Positions 1-9,233 are shown, counted from the first letter of the stretch. The stretch is DNA of 64,000 nt from Neolewinella marina (GCF_002631205.1 NZ_PDLO01000006.1:62001-126000); one strand, 5' to 3'. A program made the numbers and translations. The notes: generated by a model from the sequence alone, not told the origin.

Positions 1-1
1 T

Positions 2-331
2 GACCTGGATGCCTTCCCCGACGCCGGCCGCGGGGCCGTGAGCGGCAACCCCTTCGACAACGGCAAGTTCCGCACCCCGGGCCTGCGCAACGTGGCCCTC
101 ACCGCCCCCTACATGCACGACGGCCGCTTCGCCACCCTGGAGGAGGTCATCGACCACTACGATTCCGGCGGCCGGTATGCGGAAAACCGCAGCGCCAACG
201 TTCATGCCCTGGGGCTTTCCCCCGGACAAAAGGCCGCCCTGGTCGCCTTCCTGCACACCCTTACCGATACTTCATTTGTTGGGTCGAGGCAGGACTTCCG
301 GCGCCGGCGCGCGGGTGCCGGGTCCGAATAA
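2..331 (+). CDS. Di-haem cytochrome c peroxidase / MauG family, C-terminal part (5' end outside window)
   Basis: The reading frame is open from the first bases of the window and stops with TAA at 329-331, so only the last roughly 109 residues are present. They carry the C-terminal signature of bacterial di-haem peroxidases: a GKFRTPGLRN segment followed by APYMHDGRFATLEEV, in which the Met is the usual distal ligand of the high-potential haem. The family reduces peroxide, or oxidises partner substrates, in the periplasm. The next gene starts 14 bases downstream and has a nearly identical C-terminal block, so the two look like a tandem duplication in one operon. The last residues (Arg-rich, from about 290) are unusual for the family and look like a free extension. 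Confidence 0.85.
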   Translation, partial: DLDAFPDAGRGAVSGNPFDNGKFRTPGLRNVALTAPYMHDGRFATLEEVIDHYDSGGRYAENRSANVHALGLSPGQKAALVAFLHTLTDTSFVGSRQDFRRRRAGAGSE

Positions 332-345
332 ACAGCCAAGCGAAG

Positions 346-1464
346 ATGATCCGTTCCCTCTCCATTCTCGGTACCCTGCTTCTCCTGACGGCCCTGGGCT
401 GTCAGGAAGAGCCGACGGGCGGTGGGGGCACCATCGACGAAGGGGCGATCACCGGCCCTGCCAGCCCCACCCCTTACGCCCTGGAGGTGCCGGACTACTT
501 CCCGGCCCCCGTTGACGACCCCGAGAACCCGATGTCGGAAGAGGGGGTGGAGCTGGGCCGCCACCTCTTCTACGATGCTATCATTTTCAGCACGGAGGGA
601 AATATGTCCTGCGCCAGCTGCCACAAGCAGGAACTGGCCTTCACCGACGGCTTCGGGCGGGCCATCGGGGTGAGGGGAGAGCCCGGTCTCCGCAGTTCCA
701 TGTCGCTGGTCAACCTGGCCTTCAATCCCAACGGCTTCAACTGGGACGGCGGCGAGCAGAAACTGTGGGAGCAGGCCATCCACCCGGTGGAGGACATGCT
801 GGAACTGGATAACGACTGGGAAGAGGTGATCCGCAAGCTGCGGGAGCACGAAGACTACCCGGCCCGGTTCCGGGCGGCCTTCGGCATCGACCGCAAGGCC
901 GAAATTTCTCGGGAACTCACCGTCAAGGCCCTGGCGCAGTTTCAGCGCACCATCATCTCCGCCGACAGCAAGTTCGACCGGGTATTCTACCGGAACACCG
1001 ACTTTTTCACCGAGGAAGAGCAACTGGGGGCCGACAGCCTGTTCTTCGTCGAGAACGTACCCCCCGGGACCCTCCACCCCGGCTGCGGCCACTGCCACAA
1101 CGCCCCCCAGTTCGGCGACAACCAGTTCAAGAACAACGGCATCACGGACGTTGGCAGCATCTACGACTTCGTCGACAAGGGCCGCGGCGACATCACCGGC
1201 AACCCCTTTGACAACGGTAAGTTCCGCACGCCCACCCTGCGCAACATCGCCCTCACGGCCCCCTACATGCACGACGGCCGTTTCGCCACCCTCGAGGAAG
1301 TGATCGACGACTATGCCGCCGGTGGCCACGGAGTGGAGAACGAGGACCCCAACATCACCGGCTTCACGCTGACCGACCGGGAAAAGCGGGCCCTGCTGGC
1401 CTTTTTGCATACCCTCACCGACGAGTCGCTGCTGACCGACGAGCGGTTCTCGGCGCCGGAGTAG
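346..1464 (+). CDS. Di-haem cytochrome c peroxidase, lipoprotein
   Basis: This 372-residue protein begins with a lipoprotein signal peptide whose lipobox ends at Cys19 (TALGC), so it should be anchored in the envelope. Two c-type haem motifs are visible: CASCH at residues 89-93 and CGHCH at 247-251. The C-terminal part has GKFRTPTLRN and APYMHDGRF, the usual high-potential-haem region. These features match the bacterial cytochrome c peroxidase/MauG superfamily, which reduces hydrogen peroxide with electrons from small cytochromes. The exact substrate is not readable from sequence. It follows a truncated paralogue by 14 bases and is probably co-transcribed with it. Length is normal for the family. 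Confidence 0.93.
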   Translation: MIRSLSILGTLLLLTALGCQEEPTGGGGTIDEGAITGPASPTPYALEVPDYFPAPVDDPENPMSEEGVELGRHLFYDAIIFSTEGNMSCASCHKQELAFTDGFGRAIGVRGEPGLRSSMSLVNLAFNPNGFNWDGGEQKLWEQAIHPVEDMLELDNDWEEVIRKLREHEDYPARFRAAFGIDRKAEISRELTVKALAQFQRTIISADSKFDRVFYRNTDFFTEEEQLGADSLFFVENVPPGTLHPGCGHCHNAPQFGDNQFKNNGITDVGSIYDFVDKGRGDITGNPFDNGKFRTPTLRNIALTAPYMHDGRFATLEEVIDDYAAGGHGVENEDPNITGFTLTDREKRALLAFLHTLTDESLLTDERFSAPE

Positions 1465-1744
1465 GGGGCGGCCCATTGAATGTATCGGCTCGGAATGGAA
1501 TGCTTATTTATTAGATGTGAGACAATATGGCCGCGCCTCCGTCGTCTTCATCTGTACGCTACTTGGTGAATGGCCGCAGGCCTTAAGCAGCGGCCGGGTT
1601 GCAACGGGATTTTATACCCTGGAATCCTTGGCAAGACTGATGATCCGGATTGTTCCGGAGAACGGATTGCCTTCGGCGCTATCCAATATTAGGCCTTAGT
1701 ATTTCTTTCCGGCGCAAGCCTATTTCTCATTTTCAAATCCTCTC
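1465..1744. other. Intergenic region, lower GC than neighbours
   Basis: About 280 bases separate the peroxidase from the SprB-repeat gene. The stretch is visibly richer in A/T than the flanking genes. A 60-codon frame at 1517-1699 has no recognisable features and is not called as a gene. The promoter of the downstream adhesin should lie here, but I could not pick a convincing -7 box. Confidence 0.4.
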
Positions 1745-4700
1745 ATGAAACACCTCTACCCCTTGTGGGGCTTCTGTTTATTTCTCTTTGCCCTGCTCCC
1801 CTTGGACGAAATCAACGGACAACACACCATTGAATTTGAGTATACGGCCACCCACGTTCCCGGTGCTTCCGGTACCTTGGGATCGTACAATACCTTGAAT
1901 GGGAAAAACAAATATTTTTATGCGGGATACTCTGACGACTATTATTTAGAATGGGATGGTCACCGGTGGGTGTTGCGAGTTGCACAGTTTATGCCCTTTA
2001 TCACCGGCTACGTGGTAGCGACCAGTAACGCCGATGTGGGGCTTGACCCGCCGGACCTGGCCTCCGGAACCTGGCGGACCGAAAACGGCTTCACCCTCAC
2101 CAAACTGACCAGAAGCGGTACGGTATCCTCCGGTCCGGCATTGAATGTTGACGCCACGGTCGACCGCCACGTCAGCTGCAACGGTGGCTCCGACGGTGGG
2201 CTTACCGCGACGGCTTCGGGCGGCACCAGTCCCTACCTGTATATATGGTCCACTGGAGCGATTACGCCCAGTATCACGGGCCTTGCGGCAGGTACCTACA
2301 CCGTCACCGTTACGGACGCGAGTGCGTCCACCGCCACGGCCTCGGCCACCATCACGGAACCACCCGTCCTCACGGCCTCGGCGGCAGTCGACGCCAACGT
2401 CAGCTGCAATAGCGGCACCGACGGTGCCCTCACCGCTTCCGGCACGGGTGGCACTACTCCCTACACCTACCAGTGGTCGAACGGCGCTACGACGGCCAGC
2501 ATGGTTGGTCTCCAGGCGGGTACCTACACCGCCACCATCACGGACGCCAACGGCTGTACCGCCACGGCGTCGGCCACGGTCACGGAACCCGCCGTCCTCA
2601 CGGCTTCTGCGGTAGTCGACGCCAACGTAAGCTGCAATAGCGGTACCGACGGCGCCCTCACCGCTTCCGGCACTGGCGGCACTACCCCCTACACCTACCA
2701 GTGGTCGAACGGCGCTACCACGGCCAGCATGGTTGGTCTCCAGGTGGGTACCTACACCGCCACCATCACTGACGCCAACGGCTGTACCTCCACTGCCTCG
2801 GCTACGATCACCCAGCCCACCGTCCTTAAAGCCACGGCAGTAGTCGACGCCAACGTCAGCTGCAACGGCGGCTCCAACGGTGCCCTCACCGCTTCCGGCA
2901 CCGGCGGCACTACCCCCTATATTTACCAGTGGTCAAACGGCGCCATCACCGCCACCACGACCGGCCTGCCCGCCGGCACATACAACGCCACCATCACGGA
3001 CGCCAACGGCTGTACCTCCACTGCCTCGGCCACGATCACCCAGCCCACTGTCCTTAAAGCCACGGCGGTAGTCGACGCCAACGTCAGCTGCAATAGCGGT
3101 ACCGACGGTGCCCTCACCGCTTCCGGTACGGGTGGCACTACTCCCTACACCTACCAGTGGTCGAATGGCGCTACGACGGCCAGCATGGTTGGTCTTCAGG
3201 CGGGCACCTACACCGCCACCATCACGGACGCCAACGGCTGTACTTCTATGGCCTCGGCCACGATCACCCAGCCCACCGTCCTTAAAGCGACCGCGGCAGT
3301 CGATGCCAACGTCAGCTGCAACGGCGGCGTCAACGGTGCGGCCACGGTATCCGGCACGGGGGGCACCACCCCCTACACCTACCAGTGGTCGAATGGTGCC
3401 ATTACGGCCACCACGACCGGCCTGCCCGCCGGCACTTACAACGCTACCATCACGGATGCGAATGGTTGTACTTCGATGGCCTCGGCCACGATCAACCAGC
3501 CCACAGTCCTTAAAGCCACGGCAATAGTCGACGCCAATGTCAGCTGCAATGGCGGTACCGACGGTGCCCTCACCGCTTCCGGTACGGGCGGCACTACTCC
3601 CTACACCTACCAGTGGTCGAATGGTGCCACCACGGCCAGCATGGTTAATCTTCAGGCGGGTACCTATACGGTGACCATTACCGATGGCAACGGTTGTTCC
3701 GCTACGGCTTCGGCCACGGTCACCGAGCCTAAAGTGCTGGAGACAAAGGTGTCGGTAGACGTAAATGTGAGCTGCGCGGGTGGAGCGAATGGCAAGGCCA
3801 TGGTATCCACCGTTTCCGGCGGGACGGCACCCTACACCTACCTCTGGTCGAACGGGGCCACCACTTCTACCGTGACCGGCCTGTCGGCGGGTACCTACAC
3901 GGTCACGACTACCGACGCCAACGGTTGTACGGCCACATCTGAAGCCAAGATCACCGAGCCGGCCCCCCTGTCCACCGCCACCACGGTTACCAACGTAAGT
4001 TGTAACGGAGGCAGCGACGGCACCGTCGACCTCAGCGTCAGTGGAGGCGTAGCCCCCTACACCTTCAACTGGTCGAATACGGCTACCACGGAGGATATGG
4101 TCGGCCTGTCAGCCGGCACCTACGAAGTGACCGTCACCGACGCCAAAGGCTGTACCACCACGGCCTCGGCCATCATCACCGAGCCCACCGTCCTCACGGC
4201 CACCGCGGTAGTCGACGCCAACGTGAGTTGCCACGGCGCTGGCGATGCTGCGGTTTCCGCCTCCGCAACGGGTGGTGTGGCTCCTTACCAGTACGCCTGG
4301 TCTACCGGAGCAATTACGGCTGCCATCGAAAACCTGGGCCACGGTACCTATACCGTCACCATCACCGACGCTAACGGCTGCACGGCTTCGGCTTCGGCTA
4401 CCGTCACCCGCCCCGCGGAGTTGAAGGCCACGGCGGTAGTCGACGCCAACGCCAGCTGCAACGGCGGCTCCGACGGTGCCCTCACGGCTTCCGGCACGGG
4501 CGGCACGACCCCCTACGCTTACCAGTGGTCAAACGGTGCCACCACGGCCAGCATGGTTAATCTGCAGGCGGGTACCTATACGGTGACCATCACCGATGGC
4601 AACGGTTGTACCGCTACGGCTTCCGCCACGATCACGGAACCCGCGCTTCTGTCCGCCACCGCCACCGTTGATGCCCACGTAAGCTGCCACGGCGCCGGCG

Positions 4701-6007
4701 ATGGTGCGGTTTCCGCCTCCGCGACGGGGGGTGTAGCTCCTTACGAGTACGCCTGGTCTACCGGAGCAACTACGGCTGCCATCGAAAACCTGGGCTTCGG
4801 TACCTATACCGTGACCATCACCGACGCAAACGGCTGCACGGCCACGGCTTCGGCTACCGTCACCCGCCCCGCGGAGTTGAAAGCCGCCGCGGTAGTTGAC
4901 GCCAACGTCAGCTGCAACGGTGAAACGGATGGAGCCACCTCGGTTTCCGTCACCGGTGGCACGACCCCCTACACCTACCTCTGGTCGGACGGGGCCACGA
5001 CCGCTGCGATGACTGGCCTGCCCGCCGGAACCTACACGGTGACGATCACCGACGCGAACGACTGCACGGCCACCGCATCAGTAGAGGTGACCGAACCTGC
5101 CCCCCTGACCCTGTCGCTGTCCGCCACCACGGACCTCGGCGCCCAGGAAGGCACCGCGACGGTAACCGCTGCGGGTGGTACCGCCCCCTACACTTACCTG
5201 TGGAACGATGAAAATGCACAGTCTACCGCCACGGCTACCGCACTGCGGGCCGCCACCTACGACGTGCAGGTGACGGACGCCAACGGTTGCACGGTCAGCG
5301 AAAGTGTCGTAGTCGACCTGCTGGGAGAAGCTTGTGAGCGCGCCATCGCCATCGACAGCCTCCTCGGAGCAGGACTGGATGCGTTCACCTACAGCCGGTC
5401 GTTCGACCGCACGGAATACGTCAACCATACCACGGCCGGAGAAAACCTGGCCTCCTGCTTCGGCGACAACGACGTGCTCTACCAGCCGGTCTGGTTCACC
5501 TTCACCGGCGACGGCAACATCTACCACATCCGTACCACCAACTGCGCAGATGACGCGGCAGCTGCCGATACCCGGGGCGCCCTGTTCGAAGGCAGCTGCA
5601 GCCAGGAATCCCCGCTGCTGTGCCGAGACGATGAGTCGGAGGAAGCGGCCAACTTTCTCATCGAAATCCAGACGGAGGAGGGCAAATCCTACTCCTTGAT
5701 GGTCGACGCCGCTACGGCGGACGGTGCCCCCTTCTGCCTGGAAGTGCAGCAGGTAGCTACCACCTCGGTGGGTTCCGCGCCCGTACGGACCATCGCCGTC
5801 TACCCCAACCCCACCACGGGGCAGGTAACCTTTGACGGGATCGCTCCCCGGGAGGTGACGGTACTGGACGCCTTCGGCCGCATCGTTGAAAAGCAGCAGC
5901 GCCCCGGCCACCAGCTGGACCTGAGCCGGCTGCCCAGCGGGGTGTACCACCTCCTGATCACGGACGACCAGCGGCAGGTCTTCTCTTCCCGCGTGATCCG
6001 CCAGTAA
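1745..6007 (+). CDS. SprB-repeat surface adhesin with T9SS C-terminal sorting domain
   Basis: A 1420-residue secreted protein. After a signal peptide (about residues 1-25, ending near NGQ) and a unique domain of about 110 residues, there are 13 clear SprB-type repeats of about 76 residues plus one degenerate copy. Each has a core VDANVSCNGG...DGALTASGTGG, then PYTYQWSNGATTA, then GTYTVTITDANGC. Repeats occupy roughly bases 2155-5310. A domain with several cysteines (about 5323-5760) follows, and the protein ends with a type A sorting domain (VYPNPTTGQ ... LPSGVYHLLI). SprB proteins are mobile surface adhesins used in gliding in this phylum; that this one serves gliding is inference. Repeats 2, 3 and 5 are almost identical, whereas 10 and 12 form a second subtype (VSCHGAGD). 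A strong terminator follows. Confidence 0.92.
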   Translation: MKHLYPLWGFCLFLFALLPLDEINGQHTIEFEYTATHVPGASGTLGSYNTLNGKNKYFYAGYSDDYYLEWDGHRWVLRVAQFMPFITGYVVATSNADVGLDPPDLASGTWRTENGFTLTKLTRSGTVSSGPALNVDATVDRHVSCNGGSDGGLTATASGGTSPYLYIWSTGAITPSITGLAAGTYTVTVTDASASTATASATITEPPVLTASAAVDANVSCNSGTDGALTASGTGGTTPYTYQWSNGATTASMVGLQAGTYTATITDANGCTATASATVTEPAVLTASAVVDANVSCNSGTDGALTASGTGGTTPYTYQWSNGATTASMVGLQVGTYTATITDANGCTSTASATITQPTVLKATAVVDANVSCNGGSNGALTASGTGGTTPYIYQWSNGAITATTTGLPAGTYNATITDANGCTSTASATITQPTVLKATAVVDANVSCNSGTDGALTASGTGGTTPYTYQWSNGATTASMVGLQAGTYTATITDANGCTSMASATITQPTVLKATAAVDANVSCNGGVNGAATVSGTGGTTPYTYQWSNGAITATTTGLPAGTYNATITDANGCTSMASATINQPTVLKATAIVDANVSCNGGTDGALTASGTGGTTPYTYQWSNGATTASMVNLQAGTYTVTITDGNGCSATASATVTEPKVLETKVSVDVNVSCAGGANGKAMVSTVSGGTAPYTYLWSNGATTSTVTGLSAGTYTVTTTDANGCTATSEAKITEPAPLSTATTVTNVSCNGGSDGTVDLSVSGGVAPYTFNWSNTATTEDMVGLSAGTYEVTVTDAKGCTTTASAIITEPTVLTATAVVDANVSCHGAGDAAVSASATGGVAPYQYAWSTGAITAAIENLGHGTYTVTITDANGCTASASATVTRPAELKATAVVDANASCNGGSDGALTASGTGGTTPYAYQWSNGATTASMVNLQAGTYTVTITDGNGCTATASATITEPALLSATATVDAHVSCHGAGDGAVSASATGGVAPYEYAWSTGATTAAIENLGFGTYTVTITDANGCTATASATVTRPAELKAAAVVDANVSCNGETDGATSVSVTGGTTPYTYLWSDGATTAAMTGLPAGTYTVTITDANDCTATASVEVTEPAPLTLSLSATTDLGAQEGTATVTAAGGTAPYTYLWNDENAQSTATATALRAATYDVQVTDANGCTVSESVVVDLLGEACERAIAIDSLLGAGLDAFTYSRSFDRTEYVNHTTAGENLASCFGDNDVLYQPVWFTFTGDGNIYHIRTTNCADDAAAADTRGALFEGSCSQESPLLCRDDESEEAANFLIEIQTEEGKSYSLMVDAATADGAPFCLEVQQVATTSVGSAPVRTIAVYPNPTTGQVTFDGIAPREVTVLDAFGRIVEKQQRPGHQLDLSRLPSGVYHLLITDDQRQVFSSRVIRQ
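2155..5100 (+). repeat. Thirteen tandem 228-bp coding repeats (SprB repeats)
   Basis: The block that begins with the codons for V-D-A-N-V-S-C recurs at about 2384, 2612, 2840, 3068, 3296 and 3524, a constant 228-base period equal to 76 codons. Several units are close to identical at the DNA level, which points to recent expansion or gene conversion. Later units (about 4210 and 4665) are a separate subtype interleaved with a main-type unit. Confidence 0.9.
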
Positions 6008-6024
6008 GACGGCGGGTAGATTGG

Positions 6025-6064
6025 AAAGCCGGCAGGGGTCATTGCGACTTCTGCCGGCTTTTTC
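6025..6064 (+). terminator. Rho-independent terminator after the SprB-repeat gene
   Basis: An 11-base inverted repeat, AAAGCCGGCAG (6025-6035) with CTGCCGGCTTT (6051-6061), encloses a 15-base loop and is followed by T residues. Confidence 0.85.
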
Positions 6065-6065
6065 A

Positions 6066-6094
6066 TTTGCGGAAGTGCCATTTTGCTACCTTCC
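6066..6094 (+). promoter_or_regulatory. Bacteroidota-type promoter, probably giving a leaderless transcript
   Basis: TTTG at 6066-6069 is followed after 17 bases by TACCTTCC at 6087-6094, close to the phylum consensus TTTG-N17-23-TAnnTTTG. The ATG of the next gene starts only three bases after the -7 box, so transcription would begin at or next to the start codon. Confidence 0.6.
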
Positions 6095-6097
6095 CGT

Positions 6098-6694
6098 ATG
6101 CAAGACCTCCGCTACCCCCTCACCTTCACCTTCAAGATCGGCACCCTGGCCAACGACTTTACCGCTACCGACGCCACGGGGCGGGTGGTGGCCTACGTGC
6201 GGCAGAAGATGCTGCGGCTGAAGGAGGACATTGAAATCTTTGGCGACGAGCGCAGGAGCCGGGTACTCTACAATATCCGGGCGGACCGCTGGCTGGATTG
6301 GTCGGCCGCTTACGCCTTCTACGATGCCCGGGGCACCTCCTTTGGCAAGGTCGCCCGCAAGGGCTGGCGCTCGCTGTGGAAGGCGGAATACGAGATCGTC
6401 GACCACCACGACCAGCCCCGCTACACCATAAGGGAGGAGAACGGCTGGGTGAAGGTGATCGATTCCCTGGTCGGCGAGGTGCCGGTGCTGGGGTTGTTGA
6501 CCGGCTACCTCTTCCACCCCAGCTACCTGGTCACCGACCATCGGGGGCGGGAAGTAGCCCGCCTGAGCAAGCAGCCCTCCTTTTTCGGCCGCAAGTTCCG
6601 GGTAGATAAACTCGCTCCGGTGGAAGAAGTCGACGACGACCGCATCATGCTCGGACTAATGATGATGATCCTGCTGGAACGGCGGCGGGGCTGA
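6098..6694 (+). CDS. LURP-one/tubby-C-like small protein (tentative)
   Basis: A 198-residue protein without signal peptide. Its build resembles the LURP-one-related/scramblase (tubby C-terminal-like beta barrel) group: an N-terminal strand region (YPLTFTFKIGTLANDF) followed by repeated strand patterns in which phrases such as 'ATGRVVAYVRQKMLRLKEDI' and 'DHRGREVARLSKQ' recur. No catalytic motif is visible. I chose the ATG at 6098 over an upstream TTG at 6083 because a promoter -7 box ends at 6094 and the protein then starts MQDLRYP. The C-terminus (LGLMMMILLERRRG) is hydrophobic. Function in bacteria is not established; family assignment is by overall resemblance only. Confidence 0.6.
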   Translation: MQDLRYPLTFTFKIGTLANDFTATDATGRVVAYVRQKMLRLKEDIEIFGDERRSRVLYNIRADRWLDWSAAYAFYDARGTSFGKVARKGWRSLWKAEYEIVDHHDQPRYTIREENGWVKVIDSLVGEVPVLGLLTGYLFHPSYLVTDHRGREVARLSKQPSFFGRKFRVDKLAPVEEVDDDRIMLGLMMMILLERRRG

Positions 6695-6807
6695 CCCCTT
6701 TCGCCAGGCAACCGCTTCAAGAACTGCCGGAGCGCCCAAGTGCGCCGGGAAGTTTAGCTTTAGGGCATGCCCGTTTCGGATGGGCTTCCAACCCTCAACG
6801 CCCCAGC

Positions 6808-7941
6808 ATGCGCCTCCTGTTTTTCGTTCTGGCTTTCCACCTGTCCGTAGCCGGCTTACTTGCCCAGCACGGCCACGCTCATCCCCACCCCCACGCATCG
6901 GGCCGCTCCATCGACTTCCCGGATACCAAGAACTACCTCACCCTGGTCTGCGATTTTCACCAGCATACGGTCTTCAGCGACGGCAGCGTGTGGCCCGACA
7001 TCCGCATCCAGGAGGCCCAACGCGACAGTGTCGACGCCGTAGCGATGACCGAACACCTGGAGTACCAGCCCCACCAGGACGACATCCCCCACCCCGACCG
7101 GAACCGCAGCCACGTGCTGGCCACCGAGTACGCGGAAGCCACGGGGATCATCGTGATCCAGGGCGCCGAGATCACCCGCGACCTGCCCCCGGGCCACGCC
7201 AATGCCCTGTTCATCAACGACGCCAACGCCCTGCTGCACGAGGACAGCCTTTCAGGCTTCACCGCGGCCCGGGAACAGGGGGCTTTCATCTTCTGGAACC
7301 ACCCCAATTGGATCGCCCAGCGGCCCGACGGGGTAGCCGAACTTACGCCCTTCCACGACTACCTCATCGCCAACGACCTGCTGCACGGCATCGAGGTGGT
7401 CAATGAGTTCACCATCAGCAAGGAGGCCCTGCAAATCGCCCTGGACCACGACCTCACCATCATGGGCACCTCGGACATCCACGGCCTGATCGACTACCAG
7501 TTCGGCGTAGCCGAGGGCGGCCACCGACCCGTTACCCTCGTCCTGGCCCGGGAACGCACCGCGGAGGCCATCCGTGAGGCCCTCTTCGCCGGCCGCACCG
7601 TGGCCTGGTTCGAGAATACACTAGTGGGTAAGACGGAAAACGTAAGCGCCGTAGTCGAAGGCAGCCTGCAGGTGACGCGCGCCACTTACCGCGGCAAATC
7701 CTCCGTGGCCGCCGTGACCATCCGCAACGACAGCGATGCCGACTTTACGGTGGAAAACCTGAGCGGCTACTCCCTGCAGAGTGACCTGGGCGTACTTCAC
7801 CTGCCCCCCCACGCGGAAACCACCCTGGAGGTGATGACACTGGAACGCCTCCCGGAGTTTGAGCTGCGCCTGCGGGTGCTGAACGCGGTCACCGGCCCCG
7901 AAGAGCGGCTGGAGGTGACTTTGCCGGTTGCCCCGGAATAG
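6808..7941 (+). CDS. Exported PHP-domain phosphoesterase
   Basis: A 377-residue protein with an N-terminal signal peptide (to about Ala19) and, directly after it, a His-rich stretch (HGHAHPHPH, residues 21-29). A PHP metal-dependent phosphoesterase domain follows: DFHQHTVFSDGS (49-60) supplies the first metal ligands, TEHLEY (81-86), GAEITR, FWNHPNW and TSDIHG the others. The last 120 residues form a beta-rich domain seen in secreted PHP proteins of this phylum, some of which are named Sb-PDE-like phosphodiesterases (from memory). Substrate is unknown; a phosphodiester or phosphomonoester in the periplasm is expected. The His-rich start could help load metal, which is inference. It stands alone between a LURP-like gene and a convergent membrane protein gene. 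Confidence 0.85.
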   Translation: MRLLFFVLAFHLSVAGLLAQHGHAHPHPHASGRSIDFPDTKNYLTLVCDFHQHTVFSDGSVWPDIRIQEAQRDSVDAVAMTEHLEYQPHQDDIPHPDRNRSHVLATEYAEATGIIVIQGAEITRDLPPGHANALFINDANALLHEDSLSGFTAAREQGAFIFWNHPNWIAQRPDGVAELTPFHDYLIANDLLHGIEVVNEFTISKEALQIALDHDLTIMGTSDIHGLIDYQFGVAEGGHRPVTLVLARERTAEAIREALFAGRTVAWFENTLVGKTENVSAVVEGSLQVTRATYRGKSSVAAVTIRNDSDADFTVENLSGYSLQSDLGVLHLPPHAETTLEVMTLERLPEFELRLRVLNAVTGPEERLEVTLPVAPE

Positions 7942-8000
7942 GGGTGGGGCAAGCCCTGTTTAGGTAGCTATTGCAGGTTGCCTTACCAGGGAGGTTCCCC

Positions 8001-9170
8001 TCACGTCTCGTCCACCGCGAAAAGCACGTTTCTCACCACCGACCGGGAGTCCGCCGAGCCGCCCAGCGACCCCGACAGTATGCCCACCGCGGCCAGGAAC
8101 ACCACCAGCCGCAGGTGGGCCCCGGTGGAGGAACCGTCGCGATCCGAAGTCCAGGTACTCATCAGGGGATCCGGGAAAACGAAGATCACCACTCCGTACA
8201 TCAGGACAGCGAAGAGGACGAACAGGCAGCACAGCGTCAGCACCAGGGCCAGGTAGGTAGCGCCGGCCGTGACGACGTTGCTCTCGGAGGTATTGCCCTT
8301 GCGGGTGGGGACCAGGCGGAAGGAAAAGGCCTGGTACAGCACGAAGGTGGCCGCCAGGAAGCTGGCCGCGACGAAGACTGCGAGTTGGGCGGTGGAGGCG
8401 GAGGCAGCAAAGTCCCACGTCTCCGCCCCGAAGATCAGCAGTACGATCACCGAGAAGGCCGTAGCGATCATCCGGGGCAGCCGGGTGGCGATGCGGATGG
8501 GATTGGCGCGTACCGCTCCCCGGAAGATGCGGGGCAGGTTACTGAGGATTTGCTGCAGGACGAAGCCCCACTTCCCCCCGGTGGAGTAGCGGTCGTTGGC
8601 CTCTTGCGGCAGGTTGACCGCCATCTTGTGGAACTGCCCGTCCGTGAAGTGATGCATGTGGTCCAGGTCCGCCGGCCGGTCGATGCGGGAGAGGTAGTTG
8701 TCCGGGGCCGACTGGTAGGGGAGGTTCAGCAGCCGGCCAAAGCAGTGCAGCATCAGTTTGCCCAGGCGTTCGGCGAGGAGGGCTTCGTCCTGGGGTTCCT
8801 CCGTGCCGTGGTCCGCCAGCCGCCGGGTGGAGATGATGGCCACGTTGGTGAGTTGGGAGGGCAGCGCCAGCAGATATGACAGGGAGGCGGCGGCTATTTC
8901 TACTTCCGTAACGATCAGGAGAAAGGCAAGTCGGCGTTCCGTCTTCTCGTTGATCCCGAACTGCACAAAGTCGAGCGCCCGGTAGCCATTCTCCCGGGGC
9001 GTAATCGGTGGCCCGTCGAAGGTAAGGGAAGTGATTTCCAGCCTCGGTTCCTTCTCCAGGACCCGCGAGAAGTGAGCGGTGGCCCCTTGGGTGAGGCGGC
9101 TCAACCCGCGGTCGTCCCGCCCCGCGACGTCCATCTTCATAATGCCGACTACTATGGGGCGCTGGGTCAT
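8001..9170 (-). CDS. Unknown membrane protein, cytosolic N-domain plus four helices
   Basis: Translated from the ATG at 9168-9170 the product is 389 residues and begins MTQRPIVVGIMKMD. The frame remains open a further 126 codons upstream, but that part is made of intergenic repeats and is not believable. Residues 1 to about 215 are soluble; from about 225 four hydrophobic segments follow (IATAFSVIVLLIFG, AQLAVFVAASFLAA, LALVLTLCCLFVLFAVLMYGVV, LRLVVFLAAVGILSG). Within the soluble part, NVAIISTRRL (109-118) and LHCFGRLLNLPY (141-152) recall the strand and helix around the HExxH site of archaemetzincin-like proteases, but the Glu and second His are missing. I do not recognise the family. It is convergent with the PHP gene. 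Confidence 0.65.
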   Translation of the reverse strand: MTQRPIVVGIMKMDVAGRDDRGLSRLTQGATAHFSRVLEKEPRLEITSLTFDGPPITPRENGYRALDFVQFGINEKTERRLAFLLIVTEVEIAAASLSYLLALPSQLTNVAIISTRRLADHGTEEPQDEALLAERLGKLMLHCFGRLLNLPYQSAPDNYLSRIDRPADLDHMHHFTDGQFHKMAVNLPQEANDRYSTGGKWGFVLQQILSNLPRIFRGAVRANPIRIATRLPRMIATAFSVIVLLIFGAETWDFAASASTAQLAVFVAASFLAATFVLYQAFSFRLVPTRKGNTSESNVVTAGATYLALVLTLCCLFVLFAVLMYGVVIFVFPDPLMSTWTSDRDGSSTGAHLRLVVFLAAVGILSGSLGGSADSRSVVRNVLFAVDET

Positions 9171-9233
9171 GCGGGGAAGATCGGGTATTTGTGGGGATGG
9201 GGCCGGGGGGGAGTGGGCTGTGGATGGTCTTAC

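Noticed and set aside
1517-1699. 60-codon frame between the peroxidase and SprB-repeat genes
   Set aside because: No signal, no similarity and no promoter or start context; it is probably chance in an A/T-richer gap.
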